Position numbers and translations under genes: made by a program
In this document: piece by piece, positions 1 through 10,107 of the stretch
Layout: the number at the start of each line of letters is the position of its first letter
How positions within the stretch are numbered: position 1 is the first letter of the stretch
The notes under the pieces: model-generated
Database searches by the model: none
Told to the model about the DNA's origin: nothing
The model's input: the letters and a program-made list of their open reading frames with translations, nothing else
Source of the DNA: Moritella sp.
GTDB taxonomy: Bacteria; Pseudomonadota; Gammaproteobacteria; Enterobacterales; Moritellaceae
DNA length: 64,000 nucleotides
Assembly (NCBI RefSeq): GCF_013215705.1
Contig: NZ_JABSQR010000008.1
Location: 184,980 to 248,979 of the forward strand
Reading direction: 5' to 3'

Positions 1-908
1 AGTTTATGCCATGCGCCTGAAAGCGTCATGATACCGTTGATCATACCACCCCATGAAGGCGCGAATAGGATTAACGACATTACCATACCAACTGTTTGAG
101 TCCAATCAGGTAGTGCTGTGTAATGAAGGTGGTGAGGACCAGCCCAGATGTATAACGATATTAATGCCCAGAAGTGAACAATAGATAAACGATATGAGTA
201 AACAGGACGATTCGCTTGCTTAGGCACGAAGTAATACATCATACCAAGGAAACCAGCTGTTAGCAGGAAACCAACGGCATTATGTCCATACCACCACTGA
301 ACCATTGCATCAATCGCACCTCCGTAAATAGAATAAGATTTCATTCCATTTAATGGGATAGCGGCACTGTTTACAATGTGTAAAACAGCAACGGTCAAGA
401 TGAATGCACCAAAGAACCAGTTCGCTACATAAATGTGCGACGTACGGCGTTTAACAATGGTACCAAAGAATACAATGGCATAAATAACCCAAACAAAGGT
501 GATTAAGATATCAATCGGCCATTCAAGTTCGGCGTATTCTTTTGACGTGTTATAACCAAGTGGTAATGATATAACGGCAGAGATAATAACAAGTTGCCAA
601 CCCCAAAATACAACCGCAGGTAAAATGCCGCCAAATAGGCGAGCTTGACACGTGCGTTGAACAACATAAAAAGATGTTGCCATTAGGGCCGAAGTACCAA
701 ATGCAAAGATTACTGCATTGGTATGTAGGGGACGAAGACGGCTATAAGTTAACCAAGGAGTATCGAAATTTAGTGCAGGCCAAATTAGCTGTGCTGCAAT
801 TAGCACACCTACTGACATACCAACAATACCCCAGATAACAGCCATCACGGTAAACTGTCGTACAACTTTATAGTTATAGTCAATTTTTATAGGTGAATGA
901 GAGCTCAT
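1..908 (-). CDS. ccoN: cbb3-type cytochrome c oxidase subunit I, partial (3' end outside window)
   Basis: Catalytic haem-copper subunit of the high-affinity cbb3 oxidase, an inner-membrane proton-pumping terminal oxidase used at low oxygen. The frame is open from an ATG at 908 to the window edge, about 302 residues. The N-terminus reads [16 protein letters not shown], followed by a first membrane helix and the family segment [13 protein letters not shown]. Long hydrophobic helices follow, and the visible part ends at SGAWHK. The C-terminal third is missing because the window ends. The start is fixed by the family N-terminus. Two perfect FNR-type boxes lie about 200-260 bases upstream, which fits oxygen control. 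The downstream genes ccoOQP should lie to the left, outside the window. Confidence 0.92.
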   Translation of the reverse strand, partial: MSSHSPIKIDYNYKVVRQFTVMAVIWGIVGMSVGVLIAAQLIWPALNFDTPWLTYSRLRPLHTNAVIFAFGTSALMATSFYVVQRTCQARLFGGILPAVVFWGWQLVIISAVISLPLGYNTSKEYAELEWPIDILITFVWVIYAIVFFGTIVKRRTSHIYVANWFFGAFILTVAVLHIVNSAAIPLNGMKSYSIYGGAIDAMVQWWYGHNAVGFLLTAGFLGMMYYFVPKQANRPVYSYRLSIVHFWALISLYIWAGPHHLHYTALPDWTQTVGMVMSLILFAPSWGGMINGIMTLSGAWHK

Positions 909-1104
909 ATTTTGCTTCCGGTGCTACGAATAATTAAACATCTGTTGATGCGTGAATACCCAAAAAGAATATGTGTAAATTTAAGTAATCTAAATTGACA
1001 GTCATACTCAGATGGGGATATTACGCGATTTTCCGTAACATTAACAGCGGAATTTGTTTGTTATATTGTTAAAAATGTCCTAAAAATAGAGTCTTATACT
1101 TAGC

Positions 1105-1118
1105 TTGATTTAGATCAA
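1105..1118. promoter_or_regulatory. FNR-type binding site, distal to 1156 copy, upstream of ccoN
   Basis: TTGAT-TTAG-ATCAA matches the FNR/EtrA consensus TTGAT-N4-ATCAA at every defined position. It lies about 200 bases upstream of the leftward ccoN start. FNR-family control of cbb3 oxidase operons is known in gammaproteobacteria; use of this site is inferred. Confidence 0.75.
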
Positions 1119-1155
1119 TAGAAAACGGCCTTAAAATGTAATTTTCATGTTCAAA

Positions 1156-1169
1156 TTGATTATGATCAA
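1156..1169. promoter_or_regulatory. Second FNR-type binding site upstream of ccoN
   Basis: TTGAT-TATG-ATCAA is a second perfect FNR consensus, centred 51 bp from the first. Two boxes five helical turns apart suggest tandem binding on one face of the DNA. Confidence 0.75.
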
Positions 1170-1271
1170 GCAAAAGTGCTTAATAAAACGACCAAAATAT
1201 ATGACACTGTGTACCAGTAATGATAAGCAGATATAATAATGTACCGGCCTTGTTGGTAGCTTGTTAACAAA

Positions 1272-1315
1272 AAAAGACTAATCTCTCTGATTATAAAATG
1301 AGTGATTAGTCTTTT
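1272..1315 (-). terminator. Rho-independent terminator of pgm
   Basis: A 12-bp stem AAAAGACTAATC / GATTAGTCTTTT is followed, on the minus strand, by a run of T. It lies 59 bases beyond the pgm stop codon. Confidence 0.8.
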
Positions 1316-1373
1316 CTATTAATAGTACCTATTTAAAAACGATACTTTTGGCTTTTTTGTTATCAAAACAGCC

Positions 1374-3011
1374 TTAAGCTTTTAAAGCTGCAGACACGAT
1401 TTCTTGTGCTTCGCTCAAAATTAACGCTAAGTGTGTTTCATCTTTGAAACTTTCAGCGTAAATCTTATAAATAGCCTCGGTGCCCGATGGACGAGCCGCA
1501 AACCAGCCATTTTCAGTCGTTACTTTTAAACCACCAATTTTACCATTATTACCTGGTGCGTTGGTTAATTTAGCCGTGATTGTTTCACCGGCCAATGTTT
1601 CAGCCTGAACAGACTCTGGTGATAAATTAGCAAGAATCGCTTTTTCTTCAAATGAAGCCGGGGCATCAATGCGATTATAAACGGGTGAACCGAATTCTGT
1701 AGTCAACTCAGCGTATAACTGCGCTGGGTCTTTACCTGTTACCGCAAGAATTTCTGCAGAAAGTAGGGCTAAAATTATACCGTCTTTATCAGTTGTCCAA
1801 ACGGTACCGTCTTTACGTAAAAATGAAGCACCGGCACTTTCTTCACCACCAAAGGCAAATTCTGCAGTGTGCAGACCATCAACAAACCATTTAAAGCCTA
1901 CCGGCACTTCACAAAGAGGGCGTTGAATTTTTTCGGCAACGCGATCGATCATCGAACTTGATACTAGCGTTTTACCCACTTTCGCATTGACAGGCCAGTT
2001 AGTACGGTTGGTAAATAAGTATTGAATTGCAACAGCAAGATAATGGTTTGGATTCATTAAACCACTTTTAGTGACAATACCGTGACGGTCATAATCTGGA
2101 TCATTACCAATGGCAATATCAAAGTCATCTTTTAAGTTAATCAGGCTTGCCATCGCATAAGGTGATGAGCAATCCATGCGGATCTTGCCATCTTTATCTA
2201 GACACATAAATGAGAAGGTTGGGTCAACGCGATCGTTTACGACTTCAATATCTAAATTATATTTCGCAGCGATCACTTCCCAATATGCAAAACCAGAGCC
2301 GCCTAACGTATCGACACCGATTTTAATGCCTGCATCTGAAATGGCTTTCAAATCGAGTACGTTTTCTAAATCAGCAACGTAACCTGCTACATAGTCAATC
2401 TCTTGATAATGCGCAGACTCGATAGCAATAGCAAAGCTAATACGTTTAACTGCCGTTAAACCTTGGGCAATGATATCGTTAGCACGGTTTTCGATGATCT
2501 TTGTTACATCACCGTCAGCGGGTCCACCGTGTGGCGGGTTGTATTTAATGCCGCCATCTTGTGGGGGATTGTGTGATGGTGTAATAACAATACCGTCAGC
2601 TTGAATTTCATTCTGACTGTTATGCGTTAAAATAGCATGTGAGATAACCGGCGTAGGTGTATAACCATCATCCGCTTGAACGCGTACATCAACACCATTT
2701 GCCACTAATACTTCGATAACCGAGATATTCGCTGGTTCAGACAATGCGTGTGTGTCTTTACCGATGAATAAAGGACCCGTAATACCTTGTTCAAGACGAT
2801 ATTCAGCAATAGCCTGGCTAATCGCTAGGATATGGTCCTCATTAAAAGAAGATGCAAAAGCGTTACCACGGTGACCAGATGTGCCAAATGCTACACGTTC
2901 AGCAATTTTAGTTACATCAGGTTTATTGATGTAATAGTTTGAAACAAGTGCAGGGATGTTGCAAAGATCGGAATTTAATGCCTTTTGACCGGCTCTTGGA
3001 TGAACTGCCAT
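1374..3011 (-). CDS. pgm: Phosphoglucomutase (alpha-D-glucose-phosphate specific)
   Basis: Interconverts glucose-1-phosphate and glucose-6-phosphate in the cytoplasm, linking glycolysis to glycogen and sugar-nucleotide synthesis. The 545 residues match the E. coli Pgm length of 546, and the N-terminus [16 protein letters not shown] aligns with it. The phosphoserine loop TPSHNPP, the metal-binding segment [10 protein letters not shown] and the sugar-binding loop GGEESAG are all visible. It is transcribed leftward as a single gene, divergent from ppiC, and ends in its own hairpin terminator. Confidence 0.97.
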   Translation of the reverse strand: MAVHPRAGQKALNSDLCNIPALVSNYYINKPDVTKIAERVAFGTSGHRGNAFASSFNEDHILAISQAIAEYRLEQGITGPLFIGKDTHALSEPANISVIEVLVANGVDVRVQADDGYTPTPVISHAILTHNSQNEIQADGIVITPSHNPPQDGGIKYNPPHGGPADGDVTKIIENRANDIIAQGLTAVKRISFAIAIESAHYQEIDYVAGYVADLENVLDLKAISDAGIKIGVDTLGGSGFAYWEVIAAKYNLDIEVVNDRVDPTFSFMCLDKDGKIRMDCSSPYAMASLINLKDDFDIAIGNDPDYDRHGIVTKSGLMNPNHYLAVAIQYLFTNRTNWPVNAKVGKTLVSSSMIDRVAEKIQRPLCEVPVGFKWFVDGLHTAEFAFGGEESAGASFLRKDGTVWTTDKDGIILALLSAEILAVTGKDPAQLYAELTTEFGSPVYNRIDAPASFEEKAILANLSPESVQAETLAGETITAKLTNAPGNNGKIGGLKVTTENGWFAARPSGTEAIYKIYAESFKDETHLALILSEAQEIVSAALKA

Positions 3012-3262
3012 GTGCGATTTTATCCTTTAATAAATGAAAGCTATGATGAATTAAATTGTTAATAGTATACCTCTTATAAGTTGACATTGGCACACTGCTT
3101 CATTTGAAACGACTATTAACGCACTAAAAACGGGTCTTAGTTGTTGTTTCTGCGCTTTCTATAACCAGTCGCCAGTGCCGGTAGATTAAGACTATAGGTA
3201 TTGGTGGATTGATTGTGTTAAAATACTCTATTGTAAATTATTTATTTAGAGTTGAATTAGTT

Positions 3263-3544
3263 ATGGCGAAAACAGCAGCAGCATTACATATCTTAGTGAA
3301 GCACCAAGATAAAGCATACGAAATATTGAAAAAACTCGAGAAGGGTGAAAACTTTCAGAAGCTTGCCAAGTCGCATTCGATTTGCCCATCAGGTAAGAAG
3401 GATGGCGGTAATTTAGGAGAGTTCAGAAAAGGTGCGATGGTTCCAGCCTTCGACAAGGTTTGTTTCAATGCTGAAATTCTTACTCCACATCTTGTGAAGA
3501 CCAAGCATGGTTGGCACATTGTTAAGATATTATATAGAACGTAA
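3263..3544 (+). CDS. ppiC: Peptidyl-prolyl cis-trans isomerase C (parvulin)
   Basis: Small cytoplasmic parvulin-type prolyl isomerase. The ATG at 3263 gives exactly 93 residues, the length of E. coli PpiC, starting [14 protein letters not shown] longer frame begins at 3209, but the extra 18 residues are not part of the family, so the inner ATG is preferred. Parvulin residues are visible: the first His in HILVK, the CPSGK and [10 protein letters not shown] segments, MVPAFDK, and the final [10 protein letters not shown]. It is monocistronic and followed by a strong terminator. Confidence 0.96.
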   Translation: MAKTAAALHILVKHQDKAYEILKKLEKGENFQKLAKSHSICPSGKKDGGNLGEFRKGAMVPAFDKVCFNAEILTPHLVKTKHGWHIVKILYRT

Positions 3545-3638
3545 TCTCGGTTATCATATTATCAAGGTTGTATACCATACTTAATTCATATCTGATGTAT
3601 TAATACAAATTTCTATGCAGGCGACTAGCTCGTAATTG

Positions 3639-3669
3639 AAAAAGCCCCCAATTCATTTGAGGGCTTTTT
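3639..3669 (+). terminator. Rho-independent terminator of ppiC
   Basis: The stem AAAAAGCCC / GGGCTTTTT with a 13-base loop and a T-run lies about 95 bases after the ppiC stop codon. Confidence 0.8.
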
Positions 3670-3720
3670 TATGCTTACGTTTACTGTGACCAATTGTTTA
3701 GATTGTGTCCGTTTACGCTG

Positions 3721-4389
3721 TTATTTTCCTGGGTAAGCCTTGCTTACTTCTTTCGCAATAAGTGCTTTTAATTGTTCAGCACCGAACCTTTTTAACTCAG
3801 TACCATTCACATAAAATGTAGGCGTTTTTAAAACTTTTAATGTTTTAGCATCTAAGGCACCTTGCGCCATACTCTCTGCGATAGCGGGGTTCTTAACATC
3901 AATTTTAAGCTTTTCAATATCAACACCAATATCTTGAAGATATGGATATAATAAATCAACATTGGCTACATGATTTATAGCCCAACGACTTTGATAATTA
4001 AGCGTAGTACCAAGTGATTCCCAGAATTTACCTTGCATTTTAGTCGCTTCTAATGCGGCAACAACAGGGCCTACGTTTCGATGAAATGCGACAGGTCGAA
4101 CAATCAAGTTAACTTTACCCTTATATTTCTTTATTTGGCTTTTAACGAGAGGGTAAAAAGCACGACAAGATTCGCAAGCAGGATCAAAGAACTCAACGAT
4201 AGTTACTTTTGCATATTTATTGCCGAAAATAAGATCATTTTGACTATATAGATGTTGGTCAATATTTATAGACTCTTTAGACGTAAATGACAGTGCAGTG
4301 ATAACAACAGCGATACACAAAACGGCTATTGAGATTATTTTATTTCTCTTTTTTACTTCTAAACTTTTTTTAGTAGATAATTTTTTCAT
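3721..4389 (-). CDS. DsbA-family thioredoxin-fold protein, membrane-anchored
   Basis: Periplasmic thiol-disulfide oxidoreductase of the DsbA/DsbG-like thioredoxin superfamily (Thioredoxin_4 type). The ATG at 4389 is preferred over a GTG at 4419 because an AGG ribosome site precedes it and it starts MKKLSTKK, a basic end before one membrane helix (about residues 16-35). The active site CESC sits in the segment FFDPACESCRAF, and the cis-proline loop reads TPTFYVNG. CESC differs from the DsbA CPHC motif. The gene stands alone. The partner redox protein and substrate are unknown, and copper or stress links would be speculation. Confidence 0.85.
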   Translation of the reverse strand: MKKLSTKKSLEVKKRNKIISIAVLCIAVVITALSFTSKESINIDQHLYSQNDLIFGNKYAKVTIVEFFDPACESCRAFYPLVKSQIKKYKGKVNLIVRPVAFHRNVGPVVAALEATKMQGKFWESLGTTLNYQSRWAINHVANVDLLYPYLQDIGVDIEKLKIDVKNPAIAESMAQGALDAKTLKVLKTPTFYVNGTELKRFGAEQLKALIAKEVSKAYPGK

Positions 4390-4566
4390 GAATAAACCTA
4401 AATAGAAAATGAAATACACTGTGTATTCTAGATTTAAAAATCAATAACGTCTTGATCAAACGTCCATTTACAGATAAAAAGTACGGATAAAAGTACAGAT
4501 AATCACTTTATCGGTTCATGAAACTAATACCAGGCTAAGTGATGAACAATATCAGTACGTAAAATT

Positions 4567-4608
4567 AAAAAACCAGCTACAAATTTTAACATCTGCAGCT
4601 GGTTTTTT
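4567..4608. terminator. Bidirectional hairpin terminator between porin and DsbA-like gene
   Basis: A 12-bp stem AAAAAACCAGCT / AGCTGGTTTTTT with an 18-base loop. On the minus strand it lies 38 bases after the porin stop codon. Confidence 0.8.
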
Positions 4609-4645
4609 GTTATCTATGTTTCTTTGCTATATAAGGGTCGAACTG

Positions 4646-5764
4646 TTAGAAACCGTATTCAAGACCTACACGAGCAAATATTTCTTGGTCTTCAAGTGGA
4701 TCTGCACCCCAACCAAGTTGATCTGTCATACCTAGACGTACGTAAGGAACAAAGCCGTTAACCACACCCATTACTTGTAATGATGTAACTGAAGCGCCTT
4801 TACTTACATTTGAGTTGTCATCTGACTCAACGTCTTCAGTCGCAGCGTAACCTAATTTAATACCCAGCGGGCCATTCCAATATTGTGCAACAACAGAGTA
4901 AGAGCCTTGTGAGTCAACATTTTTGGTCGCAACATTCTCTGCCTGACCATATTTATATGCAGCAGCGATGCTAATACCTGTACTGGCAATCGGCACTTCA
5001 AAACCAACGAGATAAGTAAAAGTGTCCGTTACAACTGCGTCTATTGGATCTACAGCTGCAACAGGTACAATCACACCATTCTCATCAATTTTGTGTCCTG
5101 CTGCGACACCATCTACAGCTGCTTTTGATTGTCTATTATTACCATACTCAAACGTCGCATGTAATGTGATCGTATCAAATGCTTTATATTTCGCTGCACC
5201 ACCGAACCAGTGGGCATTTTCACCGCTGCCGGCACGACCCGTTGCCACATTGATGTTCAGATTACCCATCGCAGGAGCGAAATAACGAATTGATTCCGTA
5301 CGGTCGTACATATAAGCAATATCACCGGTTGCAGCAGGGTCAAATACACGCCCTAAACCAGGGTTTGTGAAAGGCCAATCAACCACTTCATACATAGGCG
5401 TAAGCTGACGACCAACGGTTACTTTACCGTAATCACCTTCGACACCAACAAAAGTGTCGCGAAATCCCAAACCACCACCAGCCCAGTCATCTACATCTGT
5501 ATAGCCCGATTCAACTTGGAAGATAACATTGATACCGTCGGTCATTTGCTTGCTGCCGCGGAAACCGATACGGGTTTCATTATCGATACTGTAATCAGTA
5601 ACGTTGGTGTCATCACCTGTATGCCCATACGCAGACACAGCGACAACACCGTACACTTCAACATTGCCTGTATTTTCGGACCCTAATACGTATGCATTAG
5701 CGCCAGCTGACAATAAGGCAGTTGAAACTGCTGCGGCAACCATGTTAAGACTTAACTTATTCAT
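4646..5764 (-). CDS. Outer-membrane general porin (OmpC/OmpU-like)
   Basis: Trimeric beta-barrel diffusion porin. The 372-residue precursor starts with a signal peptide MNKLSLNMVAAAVSTALLSAGANA. The mature barrel has the typical VEVYGVVAVSAYG first strand, the SRIGF-like segment TRIGFRGSK, FQVESGY and the KVTVGRQLTP motif. It ends in GLEYGF with the terminal Phe needed for BAM insertion. It is monocistronic. A CRP-like site lies about 120 bases upstream of the start. The family has wide substrate ranges, so the specificity is unknown. Confidence 0.94.
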   Translation of the reverse strand: MNKLSLNMVAAAVSTALLSAGANAYVLGSENTGNVEVYGVVAVSAYGHTGDDTNVTDYSIDNETRIGFRGSKQMTDGINVIFQVESGYTDVDDWAGGGLGFRDTFVGVEGDYGKVTVGRQLTPMYEVVDWPFTNPGLGRVFDPAATGDIAYMYDRTESIRYFAPAMGNLNINVATGRAGSGENAHWFGGAAKYKAFDTITLHATFEYGNNRQSKAAVDGVAAGHKIDENGVIVPVAAVDPIDAVVTDTFTYLVGFEVPIASTGISIAAAYKYGQAENVATKNVDSQGSYSVVAQYWNGPLGIKLGYAATEDVESDDNSNVSKGASVTSLQVMGVVNGFVPYVRLGMTDQLGWGADPLEDQEIFARVGLEYGF

Positions 5765-5882
5765 TTTAAATTCCTTTTAGTAGATGCAAATGCTATTTGG
5801 TTTGTTTCGGTAATTAATATTGAACTTAATAACTCGAAGTCTACCCATATTAATTCGCTAAACAAATTAAGTTGTTCTTAGT

Positions 5883-5898
5883 CGTGATAAAAATCACA
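5883..5898. promoter_or_regulatory. CRP-like site upstream of porin
   Basis: CGTGA-TAAAAA-TCACA matches the CRP consensus TGTGA-N6-TCACA at nine of ten positions. It lies about 120 bases upstream of the porin start. The GTGAT-N4-ATCAC core could also be read by an FNR-family protein. Confidence 0.55.
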
Positions 5899-6268
5899 AT
5901 ATTTTCAATTAAAAACTATAAACAATGATTAATGTCGCATTTACCGTTAATTAAAATGATTAATTTACGCTAATAATTTATAGGGCGAACTCAGTTTAAA
6001 CCCAAGGAAAAATGAAACGTAGATAATACAATTCATTTACATTTAGATTGGTGACCTATTCAAGCCGTTGATTTTGCAGGCTTGTGAAGGGTGTGCAACA
6101 TTGCTTTTATTTGATTGTATTATGCAATGGTTACTGATATGTTAACTGGTAGATTGATGTGATGACGTGCATTTAGTCTTTTGCAGTAATAAATTACTGC
6201 TTATCATATTTTAAGATTTTGGTTTAAATGACATTAATCACGTAAGTTCCTATAAAACCCATTATATT

Positions 6269-6284
6269 AGTGATAATTGTCACA
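6269..6284. promoter_or_regulatory. CRP-like site upstream of chitobiase
   Basis: AGTGA-TAATTG-TCACA matches the CRP consensus at nine of ten positions, about 105 bases before the chitobiase start. cAMP-CRP control of chitin-degradation genes is known in Vibrio; its use here is inferred. Confidence 0.6.
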
Positions 6285-6387
6285 TGAAATGGAATTTAAG
6301 ATAGTAAATCACCTCAGTTACTTTACAGTGCGTATTAAGTTTTACTTTAGCTTTAGTTTAAATGTTTCATTCAAAGGAAGGCCGAAT

Positions 6388-9045
6388 ATGAAAAAAACAA
6401 CGATAGCACTTGGGTTAAGTGTTGCATTAGCGGGTTGTAGTACTACTACATCTCCAGTTGCTACAACACAAAGTATCGTCGACGCTATTTCTACATCTGT
6501 TCAAGTAACTTATGTCGTAAATCAAAAGCTTGAAGGTGATGCTGCAGCAACATGCAAGCAATTAGGTGCTGAATGGGCGGCTTGCCAAGAGGCAACAATT
6601 CAACTCACTAACAGTGGCTCTGCGATTGAGTCAGCCGATTGGGAGATATACTTCCACAGTATTCGACGTATCCTAGAAGTGAGATCTCCAGAGTTTACCA
6701 TTGAGCATATCAACGGTGATTTACACAAAATCACACCAACAGCAGAGTTTAAAGGCTTTGACGCTAACTCAACAGTGGATGTTAACTTCATTGCTGAATA
6801 TTGGTCATTATTCGAAACAGATGTAATGCCTCGTTATTATGTAACCGCAGAGAATGCACAGCCGAAGGTTATCAGTAATACTGACACGGAAGATATGTCA
6901 CAAATAATTACACCGTTAACGGGTGAAAATCTTAAAAGACATGCCGGCGATAACAACATCGTGATGAACGCGAATACCCGTTTTGATACAAACGAAGCGA
7001 CATCGCAATTATCTGCGGCTTCAATAGCGAACAAAATTATTCCAACACCAGTGTGGCAAGATGACAAAGTTACAGGCTTTGCAGACTTAAGTGCAGGCAT
7101 CTACATTAACGCACCAGCAATGAAACAGAGTTCACTGGACGCTGTGACTCAACGATTCGAAAACTTTGGTGTAAATGTAGCAGGTAGTTACCCTGTTAAT
7201 ATCACTATTGCACCGCAACAATTAATCAATGAATTCGCTAAATCTGGTGGCTACACACTTGAAATATCAGATGCAGGGACAGAAGTGCTCGCGTTTGATA
7301 ATGCTGGCGCACTCTATGCGTTACAATCTATTGCTTCATTAATCCCATCTGATTTTTCATCAAACAAACGTATTCCACAGGTAAGTGTTAAAGATGCGCC
7401 AAATTTTGAGTACCGTGGTATGGAAGTTGATATAGCACGTAACTTCCACAGTAAAGAATCACTATTGCGCTTACTTGATCAGATGAGTGCTTATAAAATG
7501 AATAAATTCCACCTACATCTAACCGATGATGAAGGTTGGCGTTTGGCGATCCCTGGTTTACCTGAGTTAACCGATGTCGGCGCAAAACGTTGTCATGATT
7601 TAGAGGAGAAAACTTGTTTATTACCTCAGTTGGGTTCAGGCCCAACGTCGGACAATCGAGGTACAGGTTACCTAACTAAAGCGGATTATATTGAGCTAGT
7701 ACAATATGCTCAGGCACGTAATATTGAAGTTATTCCTGAAATCGATATGCCAGCCCATGCGCGTGCAGGTGTTGTGGCAATGGAAGCACGCTACAATAAA
7801 TACAAAGACTCTGACATCGAAAAAGCAACTGAATATCGCTTAACCGATCCGGATGACAAGTCTGTTTATACAACGATTCAATTCTACAATGACGGTATCT
7901 TAAACCCTTGTATGGACTCCACGTATAATTTCATCGGTAAAGTGATCGCCGAAGTTCAAGCGATGCACCAAGCAGCGGGCCAACCATTAAAAACATGGCA
8001 CATGGGTGGTGATGAAGCCAAGAATATTCACCTCGGTAACGGTTTCGAACAGACTGGTGGCACCACTGGTTGGAAAGGTGATAAAGACTTAACTAAAGAA
8101 TCAATGCCTTGGGCTAAATCACCGCAATGCGTAGCGCAAATAGCGGCAGATGACAACTTAGAAACACCACACGATCTTGGCCCAATGTTTGTGAAGAAAG
8201 TGGCTAACATTATTGCCGCTGCAGGCATTGAAAAAACGCAGTTATGGCAAGATGGGCTTAAAGGTGTAGATGCGAAAGACTTGCCTTTAACGGCTGTGGC
8301 TAATGTATGGGAAACTTTATACTGGGGCGGGGCAAACACGTCTAACCATATGACTGAAAAAGGCTTTGAAGTAGTACAGTCGCACCCTGACTACCTGTAT
8401 TTCGATTTCCCATACGAAGTAAACTCGAAAGAGCGTGGTTATTACTGGGCAACACGTTATACAGACAGCAAAAAGGTATTTAAATTCTCACCGAATAATT
8501 TACCTCAGAACGCCGAAACATCTAAAGACCGTGACGGTAATAATTTCAACATAAAAGGCGACACTCAAAATCGTGGTTACAATGGCATTTCAGGTCAACT
8601 TTGGAGTGAAACAGTGCGTACAGACTCCCAATTTGAATACATGGTTTACCCACGTATCTTACCGTTAGCAGAACGTGCATGGCATAAAGCGTCATGGGAA
8701 CTTGATTACGTCAAAGACCGTGAGTTCAAAGGTGGTGAAACAACATTTGTTGACGCAAATAAACAACAATCTGCGTGGAATCAATTTGCGAACATCATTG
8801 GTCAGCGTGAACTTGCTAAAATAGACAAAACGGGTGTTCAATATCGCCTACCAGTACCAGGTGGTAAAATTGAATCAGGTAAGCTGATCACCAACGTCGC
8901 ATTCCCTGGTCTAGAAGTGCAATACAGTACTGACTTAGGTTCAACATGGACGACATGGACGAAACCTGTCGATGTAACGACTGCTGAATTAAGAACAGTA
9001 TCGCCAGACGGTAAACGCTTTAGCCGTATTACTTCGGTAAAATAG
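6388..9045 (+). CDS. chb: Beta-N-acetylhexosaminidase, GH20 (chitobiase), lipoprotein
   Basis: Hydrolyses chitobiose and short chitin oligomers to N-acetylglucosamine. The ATG at 6388 follows AAAGGAAGG and gives 885 residues, near the 883 of Vibrio chitobiase. The signal peptide ends in the lipobox LALAGC, so it should be lipid-anchored. Domains in order: N-terminal carbohydrate-binding CHB_HEX (about 40-200), GH20b (about 200-330), the GH20 TIM barrel (about 340-790), and a C-terminal immunoglobulin-like domain. The catalytic Asp-Glu pair is in HMGGDEAKN, and the substrate-site segments FHLHLTDDEGWRL and EIDMPAHARA are present. A CRP-like site lies upstream. Chitin use fits a marine habitat. 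Confidence 0.95.
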   Translation: MKKTTIALGLSVALAGCSTTTSPVATTQSIVDAISTSVQVTYVVNQKLEGDAAATCKQLGAEWAACQEATIQLTNSGSAIESADWEIYFHSIRRILEVRSPEFTIEHINGDLHKITPTAEFKGFDANSTVDVNFIAEYWSLFETDVMPRYYVTAENAQPKVISNTDTEDMSQIITPLTGENLKRHAGDNNIVMNANTRFDTNEATSQLSAASIANKIIPTPVWQDDKVTGFADLSAGIYINAPAMKQSSLDAVTQRFENFGVNVAGSYPVNITIAPQQLINEFAKSGGYTLEISDAGTEVLAFDNAGALYALQSIASLIPSDFSSNKRIPQVSVKDAPNFEYRGMEVDIARNFHSKESLLRLLDQMSAYKMNKFHLHLTDDEGWRLAIPGLPELTDVGAKRCHDLEEKTCLLPQLGSGPTSDNRGTGYLTKADYIELVQYAQARNIEVIPEIDMPAHARAGVVAMEARYNKYKDSDIEKATEYRLTDPDDKSVYTTIQFYNDGILNPCMDSTYNFIGKVIAEVQAMHQAAGQPLKTWHMGGDEAKNIHLGNGFEQTGGTTGWKGDKDLTKESMPWAKSPQCVAQIAADDNLETPHDLGPMFVKKVANIIAAAGIEKTQLWQDGLKGVDAKDLPLTAVANVWETLYWGGANTSNHMTEKGFEVVQSHPDYLYFDFPYEVNSKERGYYWATRYTDSKKVFKFSPNNLPQNAETSKDRDGNNFNIKGDTQNRGYNGISGQLWSETVRTDSQFEYMVYPRILPLAERAWHKASWELDYVKDREFKGGETTFVDANKQQSAWNQFANIIGQRELAKIDKTGVQYRLPVPGGKIESGKLITNVAFPGLEVQYSTDLGSTWTTWTKPVDVTTAELRTVSPDGKRFSRITSVK

Positions 9046-9178
9046 CTAACTAAGCTAACGTTATAATGACTTAAATTAAAGGGTGATTGGATATTAATTC
9101 AATTGCCTTTGTCGCTATATTACAGTCTAAACAATCTTATGATTAACACTATCAGACCTATAACAAGAGACGATTAAG

Positions 9179-9730
9179 ATGAAACTAAAATCTTTGGCAC
9201 TACTCCTATTACCACTCACACTTGTGGCTTGTTCGAATACTTATCAACACGCGAGTGCTCAACAATTTAAAGACATGGTTTCTATAACACAGACTTGGGA
9301 AGGTAAGCGATTAACAGGTCCAACAATTACGCTCCCGCCTGAGACGGGTACAGCAAAGGCGCTGTTTAAAGCTGACGCTTACCTGTATGGCAGAGAAAGC
9401 AGCAATGATATGCATCAGATAGATACACGAGTCAACTTATTAGTTAAACACACAGACTTTGGTTTTGAATATGGTTTCGTGTCTATCAATGGATTGGAAT
9501 CGGTGAAGATTAAACAAGAGCGCGCGACATTTAGAACCTGCGACGAATTATGTGTTTATGACCAGGTATTTTCATTCGCTATGCCTGAATTAGTAAACAA
9601 TAACGATGACCTTGAGATCAAATTACAAGAGAAAGCTAACAGTAAATTTGGCCCCGTTATATCGCTACCTGCTGCTTATATAACGGGTTACGAGCAAGTA
9701 CAACATAAAATTCAAAACGGCGTTAAATGA
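9179..9730 (+). CDS. Conserved hypothetical lipoprotein
   Basis: 183 residues with a lipoprotein signal MKLKSLALLLLPLTLVACS (lipobox LVAC). The mature part has no domain I recognise. It holds a Cys pair in FRTCDELCVYDQ that could form a disulfide, and reads as a mixed alpha/beta soluble domain. It lies 133 bases after chitobiase on the same strand with its own ribosome site, so co-transcription is possible but not shown. An envelope location is inferred from the lipobox. Confidence 0.8.
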   Translation: MKLKSLALLLLPLTLVACSNTYQHASAQQFKDMVSITQTWEGKRLTGPTITLPPETGTAKALFKADAYLYGRESSNDMHQIDTRVNLLVKHTDFGFEYGFVSINGLESVKIKQERATFRTCDELCVYDQVFSFAMPELVNNNDDLEIKLQEKANSKFGPVISLPAAYITGYEQVQHKIQNGVK

Positions 9731-9740
9731 AATGACTCAT

Positions 9741-9767
9741 TAGTACAAGAATATTAAGCTTGTACTA
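9741..9767. terminator. Hairpin between convergent lipoprotein and small peptide genes
   Basis: A 9-bp perfect stem TAGTACAAG / CTTGTACTA with a 9-base loop starts 10 bases after the lipoprotein stop codon. There is no clear T-run, so it may be a weak or bidirectional terminator. Confidence 0.45.
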
Positions 9768-9796
9768 ATTGATGCTTGATGTGGTTCTGGTGTGAA

Positions 9797-9970
9797 CTAA
9801 CTGCCTTTACGCGCAACACAAATTTGCGCGTAGGTGTTAATTACAGTGCCATCCTGTAGTGTGCATTTTACTTCTGGTCCCAATACACCGGAACCTTGTC
9901 CTTCAGTTGCGCTAACACTGAATGTAGCTGAAGCGATGATGAACGTGATCATTAAAATTAATTTATTCAT
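9797..9970 (-). CDS. Small secreted peptide, 57 residues, unknown function
   Basis: A short gene found by reading the minus strand. The ATG at 9970 follows AGTAGGATAAT, a good ribosome site. The product starts MNKLILMITFIIASATFSVSA, a clear Sec signal peptide, and leaves a mature peptide of about 36 residues containing GQGSGVLGPEV and two Cys separated by about 15 residues (KCTLQDGTV...QICVARKGS). The two Cys could form one disulfide. I do not recognise the family. It lies between the convergent lipoprotein gene and the ABC transporter. Confidence 0.7.
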   Translation of the reverse strand: MNKLILMITFIIASATFSVSATEGQGSGVLGPEVKCTLQDGTVINTYAQICVARKGS

Positions 9971-10107
9971 ATTATCCTACTCTTTTTATAAGTGGATACA
10001 GGGATTTATGTTATCGATATTACGTCTTACTTCCTAATAGTAGACAGTGGCTAACAAACTACAAGTGCCTCAAATTAATTCATTATAAAAATTAAGATCT
10101 AGCTAAC

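Larger units (their letters stand above)
5765..6387. other. Intergenic region between divergent porin and chitobiase genes
   Basis: 623 bases without a gene. Two CRP-like palindromes (5883-5898 and 6269-6284) are the only supported features. An in-frame extension of the chitobiase frame to 6277 has no signal peptide at its start and is not considered coding. Confidence 0.7.

Noticed and set aside
6277..6387. In-frame upstream extension of chitobiase from TTG 6277
   Set aside because: The lipoprotein signal begins at 6388 behind a strong ribosome site, and the extension overlaps the CRP-like site.
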